The position numbers and the translations under genes are program-made. A stretch of 64,000 bases of DNA from positions 186,001 to 250,000 of the forward strand of contig NZ_KE384301.1 of NCBI RefSeq assembly GCF_000425065.1, read 5' to 3'. Below the pieces are notes generated by a model. That model saw nothing but the letters and a program-made list of their open reading frames with translations, was not told where the DNA came from and did not search any database. The stretch comes from Actinomadura rifamycini DSM 43936. GTDB lineage: Bacteria > Actinomycetota > Actinomycetes > Streptosporangiales > Streptosporangiaceae. Every line of letters starts with the position of its first letter. The first letter of the stretch is position 1. Of the stretch, positions 33,440-45,490 are shown in pieces.

Positions 33440-33970
33440 TCAGCCGTGCTGCGGGTTGGTGAGGAAGACCAGCCGGAACTTGCCGATCTGGACTTCGTCG
33501 CCGCCCGCGAGGGCGGTGTGGTCGATCCGCTGCCGGTTGACGTAGGTGCCGTTCAGGGCCCCGACGTCGCGGACGGAGAAAGTCCCGCCCTGGCGGAGGA
33601 ACTCGGCGTGCTTGCGGGAGACGGTGACGTCGTCCAGGAAGATGTCGCTCTCGGGGTGCCGGCCGCAGGAGGTGCGGTCCTGGTCGAGCAGGAACCGGCT
33701 GCCGGCGTTCGGGCCGCGCTTGACCACGAGCAGCGCCGTGCCGGGAGGCAGCGCGTCCACGCCCATCTGGTCGGACGGGACGGGCGGTTCCTCGGCGCCC
33801 GTGTCGGCGTCCAGCGCCTCGATCCCCCCGATGGAGATCGTGGACGTGGACTCGCCGGGCGACTCGCGAGGGGGCGGCGCGTTCCGCGTCAGCGGGGTGC
33901 CGCAGTAGGAGCAGAAGCGGGCATCATCCGGGTTGGCGTGACCGCACTGCGTGCAGTAGACGCTCGGCAT
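33440..33970 (-). CDS. garA: GarA/OdhI-like FHA protein with zinc ribbon
   Basis: GarA-type proteins inhibit 2-oxoglutarate dehydrogenase and activate glutamate synthase until a serine/threonine kinase phosphorylates their N terminus. Here, from ATG 33970 (176 residues), residues 6-23 form a zinc ribbon (CTQCG...CSYCG). Then comes a Ser/Thr-rich STSTISIGG segment where the phospho-threonine motif is expected. A complete FHA domain follows (SRFLLDQDRTSCGRHPESDIFLDD, VSRKHAEF, ALNGTYVN). It heads the garA-ftsR-nuclease-merR-gcvP order. No gcvH precedes it, unlike in mycobacteria. Confidence 0.88.
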   Translation of the reverse strand: MPSVYCTQCGHANPDDARFCSYCGTPLTRNAPPPRESPGESTSTISIGGIEALDADTGAEEPPVPSDQMGVDALPPGTALLVVKRGPNAGSRFLLDQDRTSCGRHPESDIFLDDVTVSRKHAEFLRQGGTFSVRDVGALNGTYVNRQRIDHTALAGGDEVQIGKFRLVFLTNPQHG

Positions 33971-34758
33971 CGATCGGCTCGGCCTCCTACCTCGGCGTGC
34001 CGCTCGCGGACCTCCGCTCGCCGCGGGAGCCGCGCGCGTCACGCGCATCCTTCAACCAACCCACGCCGGGGACCCGCCCCCGACCACGGTCCATCCTCAC
34101 CGCCCGCGCTCGCCACGGTCGCCGCAACCGACGGTCGCCGCAACTTACGCGGGTATGACCCGAGGGGTCAACCGGGGCCGGCGAGACCCAAACTACCGCC
34201 GCCGATGATCGCAGGTCCATGCCGCCGCGCGGCACGCCTCCGGTCATGACGCACCGGCCGGGTCTCCGGTCCACCACGTCCCCCGTGTTCCCCTCAGGAC
34301 ACGACCGTATCGCGCCCGGGGCGGTCCTCGCGCCCAGGGTGATCAACTTGTCGGAAGGGTCACGTCCGCGGCCGTTTCCCCGTCCTTCTCCCCGCCTTCC
34401 CCGATCGGCGGCGCGACGGTCGGGACGTCCCCGCCGGCGGGGACGTCCGCCGCGGCCGCCCGCCCGCCGTGCGCGCGGGCGCACCGGTCCACCGAGGCGG
34501 CGGTCGTCGAGGGGATCGGCCGGACGGGGCGGCCGGTGACGAGCGCGGCGCTCGTCCTGTTCCCGGCGTTCGCGTCGCCGGCCGCCGCGCCGGTCATCGA
34601 GGTGAAGGTCTTCGCGACGGGGCCGGGCCGCGGAATCCTGCTGGACGCCACCGTGGTGGCTGCGCGTCGCGCCGTCCCCGCCGCCCGCGCCGCAGGACGG
34701 CCCGGAGCGGGTCGCGGCGGGCGTCCGGAAGCGGCCGTCTCCGGTTCCGCCGGTGCGG
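33971..34758. other. 788-bp region without an intact gene
   Basis: Contains a 6-bp inverted repeat (TGACCC/GGGTCA, 34156-34170) that could be an operator for the FHA gene, about 200 bp of sequence with no coding signal, and the decayed MMPL fragment at 34479-34700. No open frame here has a convincing start and composition. Confidence 0.55.
34479..34700 (+). pseudogene. decayed fragment of an MMPL-family transporter
   Basis: In one frame the sequence reads STEAAVVEGIGRTGRPVTSAAL, then LVLFPAFAS and VKVFATGPGRGILLDATVV. These match, in order, the block near the C terminus of actinobacterial MMPL (RND-like) transporters, where the usual text is IGRTGRVVTSAAL, LFLAFA, VKVFATGLGAGILLDATVVRALLVPAL. 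The fragment has no start, the membrane helices are broken by Pro and Arg, and similarity fades after VPA. Only about 70 residues of a protein normally over 700 remain. It lies just downstream of lysE on the other strand. Confidence 0.72.
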
Positions 34759-35409
34759 CTACGGGCGGGCGACGGCGGGGCCGGAGCGGTCGAGGCCGAC
34801 GTGCAGGGCGAGCCCGGCGAGCACGGAGCCCAGGAGGTACCGCTGGGCGCGCTGCCAGGCGGGGCGCCGTGCGAGGAACGCCGCGAAGCTTCCGGCGCCG
34901 AGCATGATGAGGGCGTTCACGGTGATCGCGATGCTGATCTGGACGAGCCCGAGGAGCAGGCTCTGCAGGGCGACGTGCCCGCGTTCGGGCTCGACGAACT
35001 GCGGCAGCAGCGACATGTACAGGATCGCGATCTTCGGGTTGAGCAGGTTGGTGACCAGGCCCATGGCGAACAGCCGGCGCGGCGGGTCGGCCGGGAGCTC
35101 CCGCGGCTCGAACGCCGACCGGCCGCCGGGCCGGACCGCCTGCCACGCCAGCCACAGCAGGTACAGCGCCCCGGCGACCTTCAGGACGGTGTAGAGGGGC
35201 GGGACGAGCCCGAACACGGCGGTGATCCCGGCGGTCGCGGCGAGGACGTAGGCGACGAACCCGGTGGCGACGCCCGCGAGGGAGATCAGTCCGGCCCGGC
35301 GGCCCTGGGTGATCGAGCGCGACACCAGGTAGATCATGTTCGGCCCGGGGGTGAGGACCAGTCCGAGGGAGACGAGGGCGATGGCGGCCACCGCGGTGGA
35401 CGAGATCAA
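34759..35409 (-). CDS. LysE-family amino-acid exporter
   Basis: Six-helix exporter (216 residues) of the LysE/RhtB family, which expels amino acids or their analogues. The TTG at 35409 is chosen because AGGAG lies 6 bases upstream. Signatures: ALVSLGLVLTPGPNMIYLVSRSITQGRRAGLIS-type N terminus with the family PGPN, and NLLNPKIAILYMSLLPQF in helix 4. It is divergent from a MocR regulator with repeated operator sequences between them, so that regulator very likely controls it. Confidence 0.9.
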   Translation of the reverse strand: MISSTAVAAIALVSLGLVLTPGPNMIYLVSRSITQGRRAGLISLAGVATGFVAYVLAATAGITAVFGLVPPLYTVLKVAGALYLLWLAWQAVRPGGRSAFEPRELPADPPRRLFAMGLVTNLLNPKIAILYMSLLPQFVEPERGHVALQSLLLGLVQISIAITVNALIMLGAGSFAAFLARRPAWQRAQRYLLGSVLAGLALHVGLDRSGPAVARP

Positions 35410-35430
35410 TGGGTGCTCCTGCCGTGAGTG

Positions 35431-35495
35431 TTGCACCGATCGTAAAACTCGGAGCAATCTGGCACAATACGGATATTGATCTCGGTGCAATGTGG
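35431..35495. promoter_or_regulatory. MocR operator and lysE promoter
   Basis: CTCGGAGCAATCTGG (35448-35462) and CTCGGTGCAATGTGG (35481-35495) are direct repeats with two differences, 33 bp apart (about three helical turns). TTGCACCGA (35431-35439) is a perfect inverted copy of TCGGTGCAA (35482-35490). On the minus strand TTGTGC (35467-35462) and TACGAT (35444-35439), 17 bp apart, form a good lysE promoter lying inside the repeats. Direct repeats are usual for MocR regulators. Confidence 0.65.
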
Positions 35496-35510
35496 GGTGA
35501 GGGCGGGCAG

Positions 35511-36851
35511 ATGGACGACTACCGGCGTGTGGCCGACACCGTCGCCGCCGACATCGCGGCCGGACGGCTGCGTCCCGGCGACCGCCTGCCCCCGCAGCGC
35601 GCGTTCGCCCGCGAGCGCGGCATCGCGCCGTCCACGGCGAGCCGCGTGTACCGGGAGCTGGCGCTGCGCGGCCTGGTCGTCGGCGAGGTCGGGCGCGGCA
35701 CGTTCGTCCGCGCGGCCCGGCCCGCGCCCGCCCCGGCGCTCGGCGAGCCGGTCGCCGCGCCGGTCGACCTGGAGGTGGGGCACCCGGTGGCGCCCGGGCA
35801 GGGCGCGCTGCTGGCGCCGGGGCTGGCGCGGGCGGCCGGAGCGGCGCTCGTCCCGGCCCGCGTCGCCGGGACCCCGGACGTCCGGGAGGCGGCGGCGGCC
35901 CTGCTGGCCGTGCCGGGCTGGACGCCCGCGCCCGACGACGTGCTGTTCGCCGCGGGCGGCCGGCAGGCCATCGCGGGGGCGGTGGCGGCGCTGGTCCCGC
36001 CGGGCGGGCGGCTCGCGGTGGAGGAGCTCACCTACCCGGTGGTCCGGGCGACCGCCGCGCGGCTCGGCGTCGCGCTCGTCCCGGTCCCGGCGGACGGGCA
36101 CGGGCTGCGCCCGGACGCGCTCGCCGACGCGCACCGCAGGACCCCGTTCGCGGCCGTCTTCCTGCAGCCCACGCTGCACAACCCGACCGGGACGACGATG
36201 CCCGCGCGGCGGCGGGCGGAGATCGCGGACGTCCTCGAGCGGACCGGCGTCCACGCCGTCGAGGACCGGGTCTGGTCGTTCCTGGCCGAGGACGGGCCGC
36301 CCCCGCTGGCGGCGTTCGCGCCGGCCCGCACGATCGCCGTCGACGGCCTCGCCAAGCGGCTCGCGCCCGGCCTGGGGGTCGGGTTCGCGGTCGCGCCGCC
36401 GGAGCTGCGCGGGCGCGTCGCCGGCGCGCTGCGCTCGGGGGCGTGGGGCCCGGCCGGGTTCGCGCTGGCGGCGGCCGCCGCGTGGATCGCCGACGGGACG
36501 GCCGCCGCCGTGGCCCGCGCGAAGCGGGCGGACGCCGCGGAGCGGCAGCGGACGGCGGCCGCGCGGCTGGCGGCGGGGCGGGCGGGGAACGGGACCGTCC
36601 GCGCCGACCCGCGCTCGTACTTCTGCTGGTGGGAGCTGCCCGCGCCGTGGCGCGCGGAGACGTTCGTCGCGGCGGCGGGGCGGCGCGGCATCGCGGTCAC
36701 GCCCGGCGCGGCGTTCGCCGCCGGCGCCGGCGCGGCGCCGCGCGCGGTCCGGCTGATGCTGGCGTCGCCGCCCCCGGACGGGCTGGACCGGGCCCTCGGC
36801 GTCCTCGCCGACATCGCCGCGGGCAGCCCCGACGACTCCCCCGTCGACTGA
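35511..36851 (+). CDS. MocR/PdxR-type GntR regulator with aminotransferase domain
   Basis: The ATG at 35511 after GAGGGCGGG gives 446 residues. Residues 1-70 form a GntR winged helix-turn-helix (LPPQRAFARERGIAPSTASRVYRELALRGLVVGEVGRGTFV). The rest is a fold-type I PLP aminotransferase domain with the lysine in VDGLAKRLAPGLGVGF (about 283) and LQPTLHNPTGTTM. Such proteins sense PLP or amino compounds and usually act on the divergent neighbour, here the LysE-type exporter. The effector is unknown. Confidence 0.92.
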   Translation: MDDYRRVADTVAADIAAGRLRPGDRLPPQRAFARERGIAPSTASRVYRELALRGLVVGEVGRGTFVRAARPAPAPALGEPVAAPVDLEVGHPVAPGQGALLAPGLARAAGAALVPARVAGTPDVREAAAALLAVPGWTPAPDDVLFAAGGRQAIAGAVAALVPPGGRLAVEELTYPVVRATAARLGVALVPVPADGHGLRPDALADAHRRTPFAAVFLQPTLHNPTGTTMPARRRAEIADVLERTGVHAVEDRVWSFLAEDGPPPLAAFAPARTIAVDGLAKRLAPGLGVGFAVAPPELRGRVAGALRSGAWGPAGFALAAAAAWIADGTAAAVARAKRADAAERQRTAAARLAAGRAGNGTVRADPRSYFCWWELPAPWRAETFVAAAGRRGIAVTPGAAFAAGAGAAPRAVRLMLASPPPDGLDRALGVLADIAAGSPDDSPVD

Positions 36852-36876
36852 CCCGCCGGCGGGGCCGCGGCGGCCG

Positions 36877-39375
36877 TCAGGCCCCGGCGCGCTCCACGAC
36901 GACCGCCCACTCCTCGAGCAGGGCCTGCGCGGCGTCCGCGTCGGGCCCCTCCGCCCACAGGTGCGTGACGGGCTCGGACGGGTCGGGCAGGACGAGCGCC
37001 CAGCGGCCGTCGTCCTCGACGACGCGGACGCCGTCGGTGGTGTCGACCGTCCGGGCGCCCGCGGCCTCCACGATGTGCCGCATGACGCTGCCCTTCGCGG
37101 CCCACGGCGTCGGGACGGACCGGCGCAGCAGGTGCGCGTCGGGGATGCGGCGGTCGATCTGCGAGAGCGTCAGCCGGGTGCGGGCGACGAGCCCGACGAG
37201 GCGGACGAACGCCGCGATCCCGTCCACGGTGCCGCTGAACTCCGGCATGAGGAACCCGCCGCGGCCGTCCCCCGCGAAGATCACCCCGGGCCGGGCGGCG
37301 GCCTTGGTGAGGACGTCCTGCGACGTGGAGGTCCACTCGACCTGGACGCCGTGGAACCGGCACACCTGCTCGGCGACGCGGGTCGTGGTGACGGGCAGCG
37401 CGACCCGCCCGCCGCGCCGCTCGGCGGCCACCAGGTCGAGCATGACCAGCAGCGCGCGGTCGTCCCCGACCAGCCGCCCGTTCTCGTCCACCAGGGAGAT
37501 CCGCTCCCCCACCGGGTCGAACCGGACGCCGAACGCGGCCCGCGCCGACGACACCAGCTCGCCGAGCCGCTCCAGGTCGCGCATCCGCTCGGCGAGGGTC
37601 TCGGTGGGGTTGGCCTCGTCCAGGCCGTGGTTGCGGGTGAGGACCTCCACGCCGATCTGCCCCAGCAGGGCGGGCAGGACGAGCGAGGACACCCCGCCCG
37701 CGCAGTCCAGGACGATCTTGAGCCCGGCCTCGCGGACGCCGCTGATGTCGACGCCGCGCAGCAGCTCGCGGATGTAGGTCTCGACGACGCGCGGCGGGTA
37801 GGTCAGCTCGGCGATCTCGCCGGGGAACGCGCGCCGGTACTCCTGGCGGCCGAACACCCGCTCGAGCTTGCGCTGCGCGGCCTGCGACAGGTCGGCGCCG
37901 CCGGGGTCCAGGAAGAGGATGTCGACGCCCTGCGGGTCGCCGAGCGTGGTGCGGATGTAGATCCCGCCCGCCGACTCGGCGCGGCCGGTCTCGAACCGGG
38001 CGACGGTCAGCGGCGCGGCCTCCAGGTCGCGCACGTTGATCGCGCTGGACGTCAGCGCGCTGATCACCGCGCGCTTGAGCGTGCGCGCGGCCCGCGACAC
38101 GTCCCGTCCGGTGACGACCGTGGCGCCCTTCTTCAGGGTGGTCGCGTAGGCGCTGGCGAGCCGCACCGCCAGCTCCGGGGTGATCTCCACGTTGATCAGG
38201 CCGGACACGCCGCGCGGCCCGAACAGGTTGCGCTGCCCCCGCGACTCCCAGATGACGCTGGTGTTGACGACGGCGCCGGCCTCGATCGTCTTGAACGGGT
38301 AGACCTTCACGCCGCTGGAGACGTACGCCTCGGCCTCGATGACGCACTCGTCGCCGACGACCGCGCCCTCCTCGACGCGCGCGCCCGTCATGATGTCGGT
38401 GTTCTTGCCGATCACGCAGCCGCGCAGGTTCGTGGAGGGCGCGACGAACACGTTGTCGTGGACGACGGCGCGGTGCAGGAAGGCGCCTTCCTTCACGACG
38501 ACGTTGCTGCCGAGCACCGTGTACTCGCGCAGTTCGACGCCCGCCTCGACCTTCGCGTAGTCGCCGATGTACAGCGGCCCCTTCAGGACGGCCTCGGCGT
38601 CGACCTCGGCGCCCTCGGCGACCCACACGCCGGGCGACATCTCGAACCCGCCGAGGTCGATCCCGACCTGCCCCGACAGCATGTCGGCCTGCGCCTTCAG
38701 GTAGCTCTCGTGGGTGCCGACGTCCTCCCAGTAGCAGTCGGCGACGTACCCGAACAGCGGCGCGCCCGCGGCGAGCAGCTCGGGGAACACGTCGCCGGAC
38801 CAGTCGACCGACTCCCCCGGCGCGACGTGCTCGAGGACCTCCGGCTCCATGACGTAGATGCCGGTGTTGACGGTGTCGGAGAACACCTGCCCCCACGTCG
38901 GCTTCTCCAGGAACCGCTGCACGCGGCCTTCGTCGTCCACGATGATGATCCCGAACTCCAGGGGGTTCGGGACCCGCTTGAGCCCGATGGTGACGAGGGC
39001 GCCGTTCTCCTCGTGGAAGCGCACCATGTCGGTCAGGTCGATGTCGGTGAGCGCGTCTCCCGAGATGACGAGGAACCGGTCGTCGCGCAGCGCCTCCTCG
39101 GCGTTCTTGACGCTGCCGGCGGTGCCGAGCGGGATCTCCTCGGTGGCGTAGCTCAGCGACATGCCGAGCTCCTCGCCGTCGCCGAAGTAGTTGCGGATGA
39201 GCGCGGCCAGGAACTGGACGGTGACGACGGTCTCGGTGAACCCGTGCCGCTTCAGCAGGCGCAGCACGTGCTCCATGATGGGCCGGTTGACGAGCGGGAG
39301 CAGGGGCTTCGGCTGGTTGGCGGTCATCGGACGCAGCCGCGTCCCCTCGCCTCCCGCCATCACGACGGCCTTCAT
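36877..39375 (-). CDS. NDP-sugar pyrophosphorylase fused to phosphohexomutase-like domain
   Basis: The ATG at 39375 overlaps the upstream stop codon (ATGA) and gives 832 residues. The N-terminal nucleotidyltransferase (about 1-235) has [11 protein letters not shown] and [11 protein letters not shown], as in mannose-1-phosphate guanylyltransferases. Left-handed beta-helix repeats follow (about 250-370). The C-terminal half is an alpha-D-phosphohexomutase-like domain, but the catalytic serine motif (TASHNP type) reads [13 protein letters not shown] and the metal loop reads AGDGRGG, so mutase activity is doubtful. It probably makes GDP-mannose or a related nucleotide sugar. Confidence 0.85.
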   Translation of the reverse strand: MKAVVMAGGEGTRLRPMTANQPKPLLPLVNRPIMEHVLRLLKRHGFTETVVTVQFLAALIRNYFGDGEELGMSLSYATEEIPLGTAGSVKNAEEALRDDRFLVISGDALTDIDLTDMVRFHEENGALVTIGLKRVPNPLEFGIIIVDDEGRVQRFLEKPTWGQVFSDTVNTGIYVMEPEVLEHVAPGESVDWSGDVFPELLAAGAPLFGYVADCYWEDVGTHESYLKAQADMLSGQVGIDLGGFEMSPGVWVAEGAEVDAEAVLKGPLYIGDYAKVEAGVELREYTVLGSNVVVKEGAFLHRAVVHDNVFVAPSTNLRGCVIGKNTDIMTGARVEEGAVVGDECVIEAEAYVSSGVKVYPFKTIEAGAVVNTSVIWESRGQRNLFGPRGVSGLINVEITPELAVRLASAYATTLKKGATVVTGRDVSRAARTLKRAVISALTSSAINVRDLEAAPLTVARFETGRAESAGGIYIRTTLGDPQGVDILFLDPGGADLSQAAQRKLERVFGRQEYRRAFPGEIAELTYPPRVVETYIRELLRGVDISGVREAGLKIVLDCAGGVSSLVLPALLGQIGVEVLTRNHGLDEANPTETLAERMRDLERLGELVSSARAAFGVRFDPVGERISLVDENGRLVGDDRALLVMLDLVAAERRGGRVALPVTTTRVAEQVCRFHGVQVEWTSTSQDVLTKAAARPGVIFAGDGRGGFLMPEFSGTVDGIAAFVRLVGLVARTRLTLSQIDRRIPDAHLLRRSVPTPWAAKGSVMRHIVEAAGARTVDTTDGVRVVEDDGRWALVLPDPSEPVTHLWAEGPDADAAQALLEEWAVVVERAGA

Positions 39376-40109
39376 CGGGGGGTCTCCGCTCCCTTCTGGC
39401 CGCCGGCCGGGGGGCCCGCGGCGGGGGCGCGCGACGGATCGCGCGAGGGGCCGCCCGGCGGACCGGACGCGTCCCCGGCCGGCGGCCCCGGCGGCGAGCC
39501 GCGGCCGGCCGACATGAGTCGCCGCGTCTGCGCCCAGTAAAGGACGGCCGCCCACCAGTACAGGGCCGTCCCCCAGATCGCGAACGACCAGCCGATGATC
39601 TTCGCCGCGGTCGCCGCGCCGCCGTCGTGGTCGCCCAGCAGCAGCAGCGGGAACGCGTACAGCAGGCAGAACGTCGCCGTCTTGCCGATGAAGTGGACCG
39701 GGAGCGTCCCGTTGTAGCCGAGCCGCCGGACGAGCGGCGCGATCGGCACGATCGCGACCTCGCGCGCGACCAGCAGCGCGACCAGCCACAGCGGGATGAT
39801 CTCGCGGATGGTGAGCCCGACGAGGGTGGCGAGGATGTAGAGCCGGTCCGCGGCGGGGTCCAGGACCATGCCGAGCCTGCTGGTCTGGTTCAGCGCCCGC
39901 GCCAGCTTGCCGTCCAGCCAGTCCGACAGCCCGGCCGCCACCAGCAGGCCGAGCGCCCACCAGTCGGCCTCGACCAGGACCAGCCACAGGAACAGCGGGA
40001 CGCCCACGAGCCGCGCCATGCTGAGCACATTGGGCACCGTGAAGACCCGTTCGGCCGCCTCGGACGTCGTCCCCGTCTCCGTGCTCACCGGCGCGCTCGC
40101 CTCCCCCAT
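39372..40109 (-). CDS. CDP-alcohol phosphatidyltransferase family protein
   Basis: Integral membrane enzyme that joins a CDP-activated lipid to an alcohol. The signature is complete: [26 protein letters not shown] (two pieces: DG-x2-AR and G-x3-D-x3-D), about residues 80-105. Five or six membrane helices follow, and a Pro/Gly-rich cytoplasmic tail of about 45 residues ends the protein. From ATG 40109 it has 245 residues; ATGs at 40139 and 40163 are possible starts. It is translationally coupled to the nucleotide-sugar gene, so both may serve one glycolipid or phospholipid. The exact alcohol (glycerol phosphate or inositol) is not decided by sequence. Confidence 0.85.
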   Translation of the reverse strand: MGEASAPVSTETGTTSEAAERVFTVPNVLSMARLVGVPLFLWLVLVEADWWALGLLVAAGLSDWLDGKLARALNQTSRLGMVLDPAADRLYILATLVGLTIREIIPLWLVALLVAREVAIVPIAPLVRRLGYNGTLPVHFIGKTATFCLLYAFPLLLLGDHDGGAATAAKIIGWSFAIWGTALYWWAAVLYWAQTRRLMSAGRGSPPGPPAGDASGPPGGPSRDPSRAPAAGPPAGGQKGAETPR

Positions 40110-40200
40110 GCCCTTGATGTTGACCTTACAGGTCAGCATTGGAAAGACCCCGGCGCGGATCATGTGAGGGCGGTTACGTCGCGCGGAGCGTCCCCCGAGG

Positions 40201-41511
40201 TCAGGAAGAGGTGTCGGCGGAGGTTTCGACGGCGCTGTCGACGGCGCTGTCGACGGGGGTGCCGGCGGGAGCGGCCGGACGGCCCGCGGGGAGGACCGCG
40301 GTGACCGCGAACCCGCCGCCGGGGGCGGGCCCGGCGTCGAGCGTCCCGCCGACGCTGCGGGCCCGCTCGATCATGCCGAGCACACCGAAGCCGGAAGGCC
40401 CGCCCCCGCCGCCCCCGGGTCCGCCGGACGGGTCCGCGGCGAGGCCGCGCCCGTCGTCGGCGACCCGCACGACGAGGTCGCCGCCGGCGCGGGTGAGGCT
40501 CACGTCCGCCGACGCCGCGCCCGCGTGCTTGACGACGTTGGTCAGCGCCTCCTGGACGATCCGGTAGGCGGCGACGCCCACGTCGGGCGGCGGGCGCTCC
40601 CCGGCGGGCCCGGCCGACCCGTCCGCGAACGTCACCCGGAGCCCGCCGCCGCGGGCGGCCGCCACCAGCTCGACGATCCCGTCCAGCCCCGGCGGCCGCC
40701 CGGACACGGGCGCGTCCGTCCCGCGGAGGACCTGCAGGGTGCCGCGCAGCTCGACGCGGGCGTCCCGGCACGTCGCGGCGATGCAGGCGAGCGCGTCGGC
40801 CAGCTCGGTGCGGTCCAGCGGCCGGTCCCCGCGGACGAGGTGGGCGGCGGCGCCGGCCTGCACCCCGATCACGGTGATGCTGTGCGCGAGGAGGTCGTGC
40901 AGGTCGCGGGCGATGCGCAGCCGCTCCTCGGCGACGCGGCGCCGGGCCTCCTCCTCGCGGGTCCGCTCGGCCCGCTCGGCGCGCTCGGTGATCGCCGCGA
41001 GCCGGGCCCGGTGCGACCGCCAGACCTGCACCGCGATCACCACCGCGACCACGGCCTCGATCACCGCGATCTGCTCCCGGACGCCGCTCCCCCCGGCCCG
41101 CATCGCCATCCCGATGACGCAGATCCCCAGCAGGGACGCGACCGCGCCGAGCACGACCCGCACGCGCCGGCCGAACACGGCGTAGGCGAACAGCGCGATG
41201 ACCTCGGCCGGGACGAGCGCGTGGTGCTGGTACTGCAGCAGGTGGTACGCCAGCGCCAGGGCGACCAGGACCGCGAGCCCGGGGGCCGGGCGGCGCCGGA
41301 TGGCGGCCAGCGGGAGGTGCGCGGCGGCGAGCAGCACGGCGCCGGGCGCGTCGAGGGGCCGCACGCCCGGCCACGCCAGGGCCGCGGCGACGGCCGCCGC
41401 CGCCAGCAGCAGCGCGAGGACCGCGTCGCGCGCGGCGGTCCCGCCGCGGGCGCCGGTCCCGCCGCCCACGAGGCGCTTCGGAAGTCCGCCGAGCCGGGAG
41501 AGGGTCACCAC
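40201..41511 (-). CDS. orphan NarL-type sensor histidine kinase
   Basis: From GTG 41511 (GGGGAAG upstream) it has 436 residues. Five or six membrane helices occupy the first 170 residues. The HisKA_3 motif is RIARDLHDLLAHSITVIGVQ, and the ATPase has QEALTNVVKHAG and VADDGRGL. A Gly/Pro-rich insert splits the G box region and the C terminus has VDSAVDSAV, encoded by a 12-bp tandem repeat (40228-40251). No response regulator lies beside it, which is unusual for this type. Confidence 0.88.
   Translation of the reverse strand: MVTLSRLGGLPKRLVGGGTGARGGTAARDAVLALLLAAAAVAAALAWPGVRPLDAPGAVLLAAAHLPLAAIRRRPAPGLAVLVALALAYHLLQYQHHALVPAEVIALFAYAVFGRRVRVVLGAVASLLGICVIGMAMRAGGSGVREQIAVIEAVVAVVIAVQVWRSHRARLAAITERAERAERTREEEARRRVAEERLRIARDLHDLLAHSITVIGVQAGAAAHLVRGDRPLDRTELADALACIAATCRDARVELRGTLQVLRGTDAPVSGRPPGLDGIVELVAAARGGGLRVTFADGSAGPAGERPPPDVGVAAYRIVQEALTNVVKHAGAASADVSLTRAGGDLVVRVADDGRGLAADPSGGPGGGGGGPSGFGVLGMIERARSVGGTLDAGPAPGGGFAVTAVLPAGRPAAPAGTPVDSAVDSAVETSADTSS
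40228..40251. repeat. 12-bp tandem repeat in the kinase 3' end
   Basis: GACGGCGCTGTC occurs twice in tandem (40228-40239, 40240-40251), followed by a third diverged unit. It keeps the frame and encodes a VDSA repeat. Confidence 0.7.
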
Positions 41512-41690
41512 GCGACCATCTTCCCCGACCGCCCGCGATCCGCGCATCCGGCCCGCTCCGGAGGCGGCGCACCGGGTTTGAGCGGCGGCGCGGCGTGGAA
41601 TGTCCCTGACGGCGCAGATGTTGGCAAACGGGACAGCTTAGCAGCGTCATGCGTACGGCGATCACGTTTTAGAGTGAGAAGGCCGCTTGA

Positions 41691-43160
<1,470 letters not shown>

Positions 43161-43248
43161 CCGGTCTGGTCTGACCCGTCCCGCGTGACGGCGGGAGGAG
43201 CGCCGGCGACGGTGTAGGGCGCCGGCGGCCCGCCCGCCGCGGAACGGA

Positions 43249-43287
43249 CGCGCGTGCCGCCCCCGGTCACCGGGGGCGGCACGCGCG
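43249..43287 (+). terminator. strong hairpin terminator of gdhA
   Basis: Nineteen base pairs (43249-43267 with 43269-43287) with a single-base loop, about 90 bp after the gdhA stop codon and 60 bp before the TPP riboswitch. Confidence 0.75.
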
Positions 43288-43349
43288 CGTCTACCCCATG
43301 CTCCCCGGTTGCGGCAACGGGGGCGGCAGGGGTTACCGTCGATCACGAC

Positions 43350-45183
<1,834 letters not shown>

Positions 45184-45187
45184 CCGG

Positions 45188-45275
45188 TCCGCCGATCGGG
45201 TTCGGCCGGGCTCGCTGATAGGGCTCGCCGATCGAACTCGCTGACCGGGTCCGCGGGCCGGGTCCGGCGCGGGGC
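45188..45275. repeat. degenerate 13-bp tandem repeats after thiC
   Basis: Units aligned to CTCGCTGATCGGG start at 45188, 45211, 45224, 45237, 45250 and 45263. The clearest three are CTCGCTGATAGGG, CTCGCCGATCGAA and CTCGCTGACCGGG. The copies are imperfect, and the second unit is interrupted. Confidence 0.6.
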
Positions 45276-45428
45276 GTCCACCGCTCCCGCCGGCCCGGCC
45301 CGCGGCCGTCCGCGGGGGTTCCCGGCGGCGCGGCGGGCCGCCGGCCGGCACCGGGAGCGGCACCGTCGGCGGGCACGTTGAGCTGGGCGGACGCATGGTT
45401 CCGGCAGGGCGCGGATAGTATCGAAGGA

Positions 45429-45450
45429 CCGTTCCAATCCGTGGGAACGG
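45429..45450. promoter_or_regulatory. inverted repeat upstream of tetR, possible operator
   Basis: CCGTTCC (45429-45435) and GGAACGG (45444-45450) are perfect 7-bp arms around 8 bp. They lie 40 bp before the tetR start and just after a TAGTAT hexamer (45416-45421) that could be a -10 box. Auto-repression by the TetR protein is likely. Confidence 0.5.
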
Positions 45451-45490
45451 CCGTACACCGCACCCATGCCGAAAGGACAGCGGACCCAAG

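Larger units (their letters stand above)
45184..45490. other. 307-bp spacer between thiC and tetR
   Basis: Starts with a run of degenerate 13-bp repeats (45188-45275). It then holds G+C-rich sequence with several short self-complementary blocks, which may include the thiC terminator, and ends with the inverted repeat at 45429-45450 before tetR. No gene is supported. Confidence 0.5.

Noticed and set aside
34219-34539. Small plus-strand frame in the gene-poor region
   Set aside because: Its Arg/Pro-rich translation has no family resemblance, and it overlaps the MMPL remnant in another frame.
36032-38896. Long minus-strand frame overlapping the MocR and nucleotide-sugar genes
   Set aside because: It is a shifted frame of the nucleotide-sugar gene; translation has no recognisable domain and ends antisense to MocR.
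45184-45275. Attachment site or mobile-element end after thiC
   Set aside because: No integrase, transposase, tRNA or matching distant copy is present; the pattern is a local degenerate tandem repeat.
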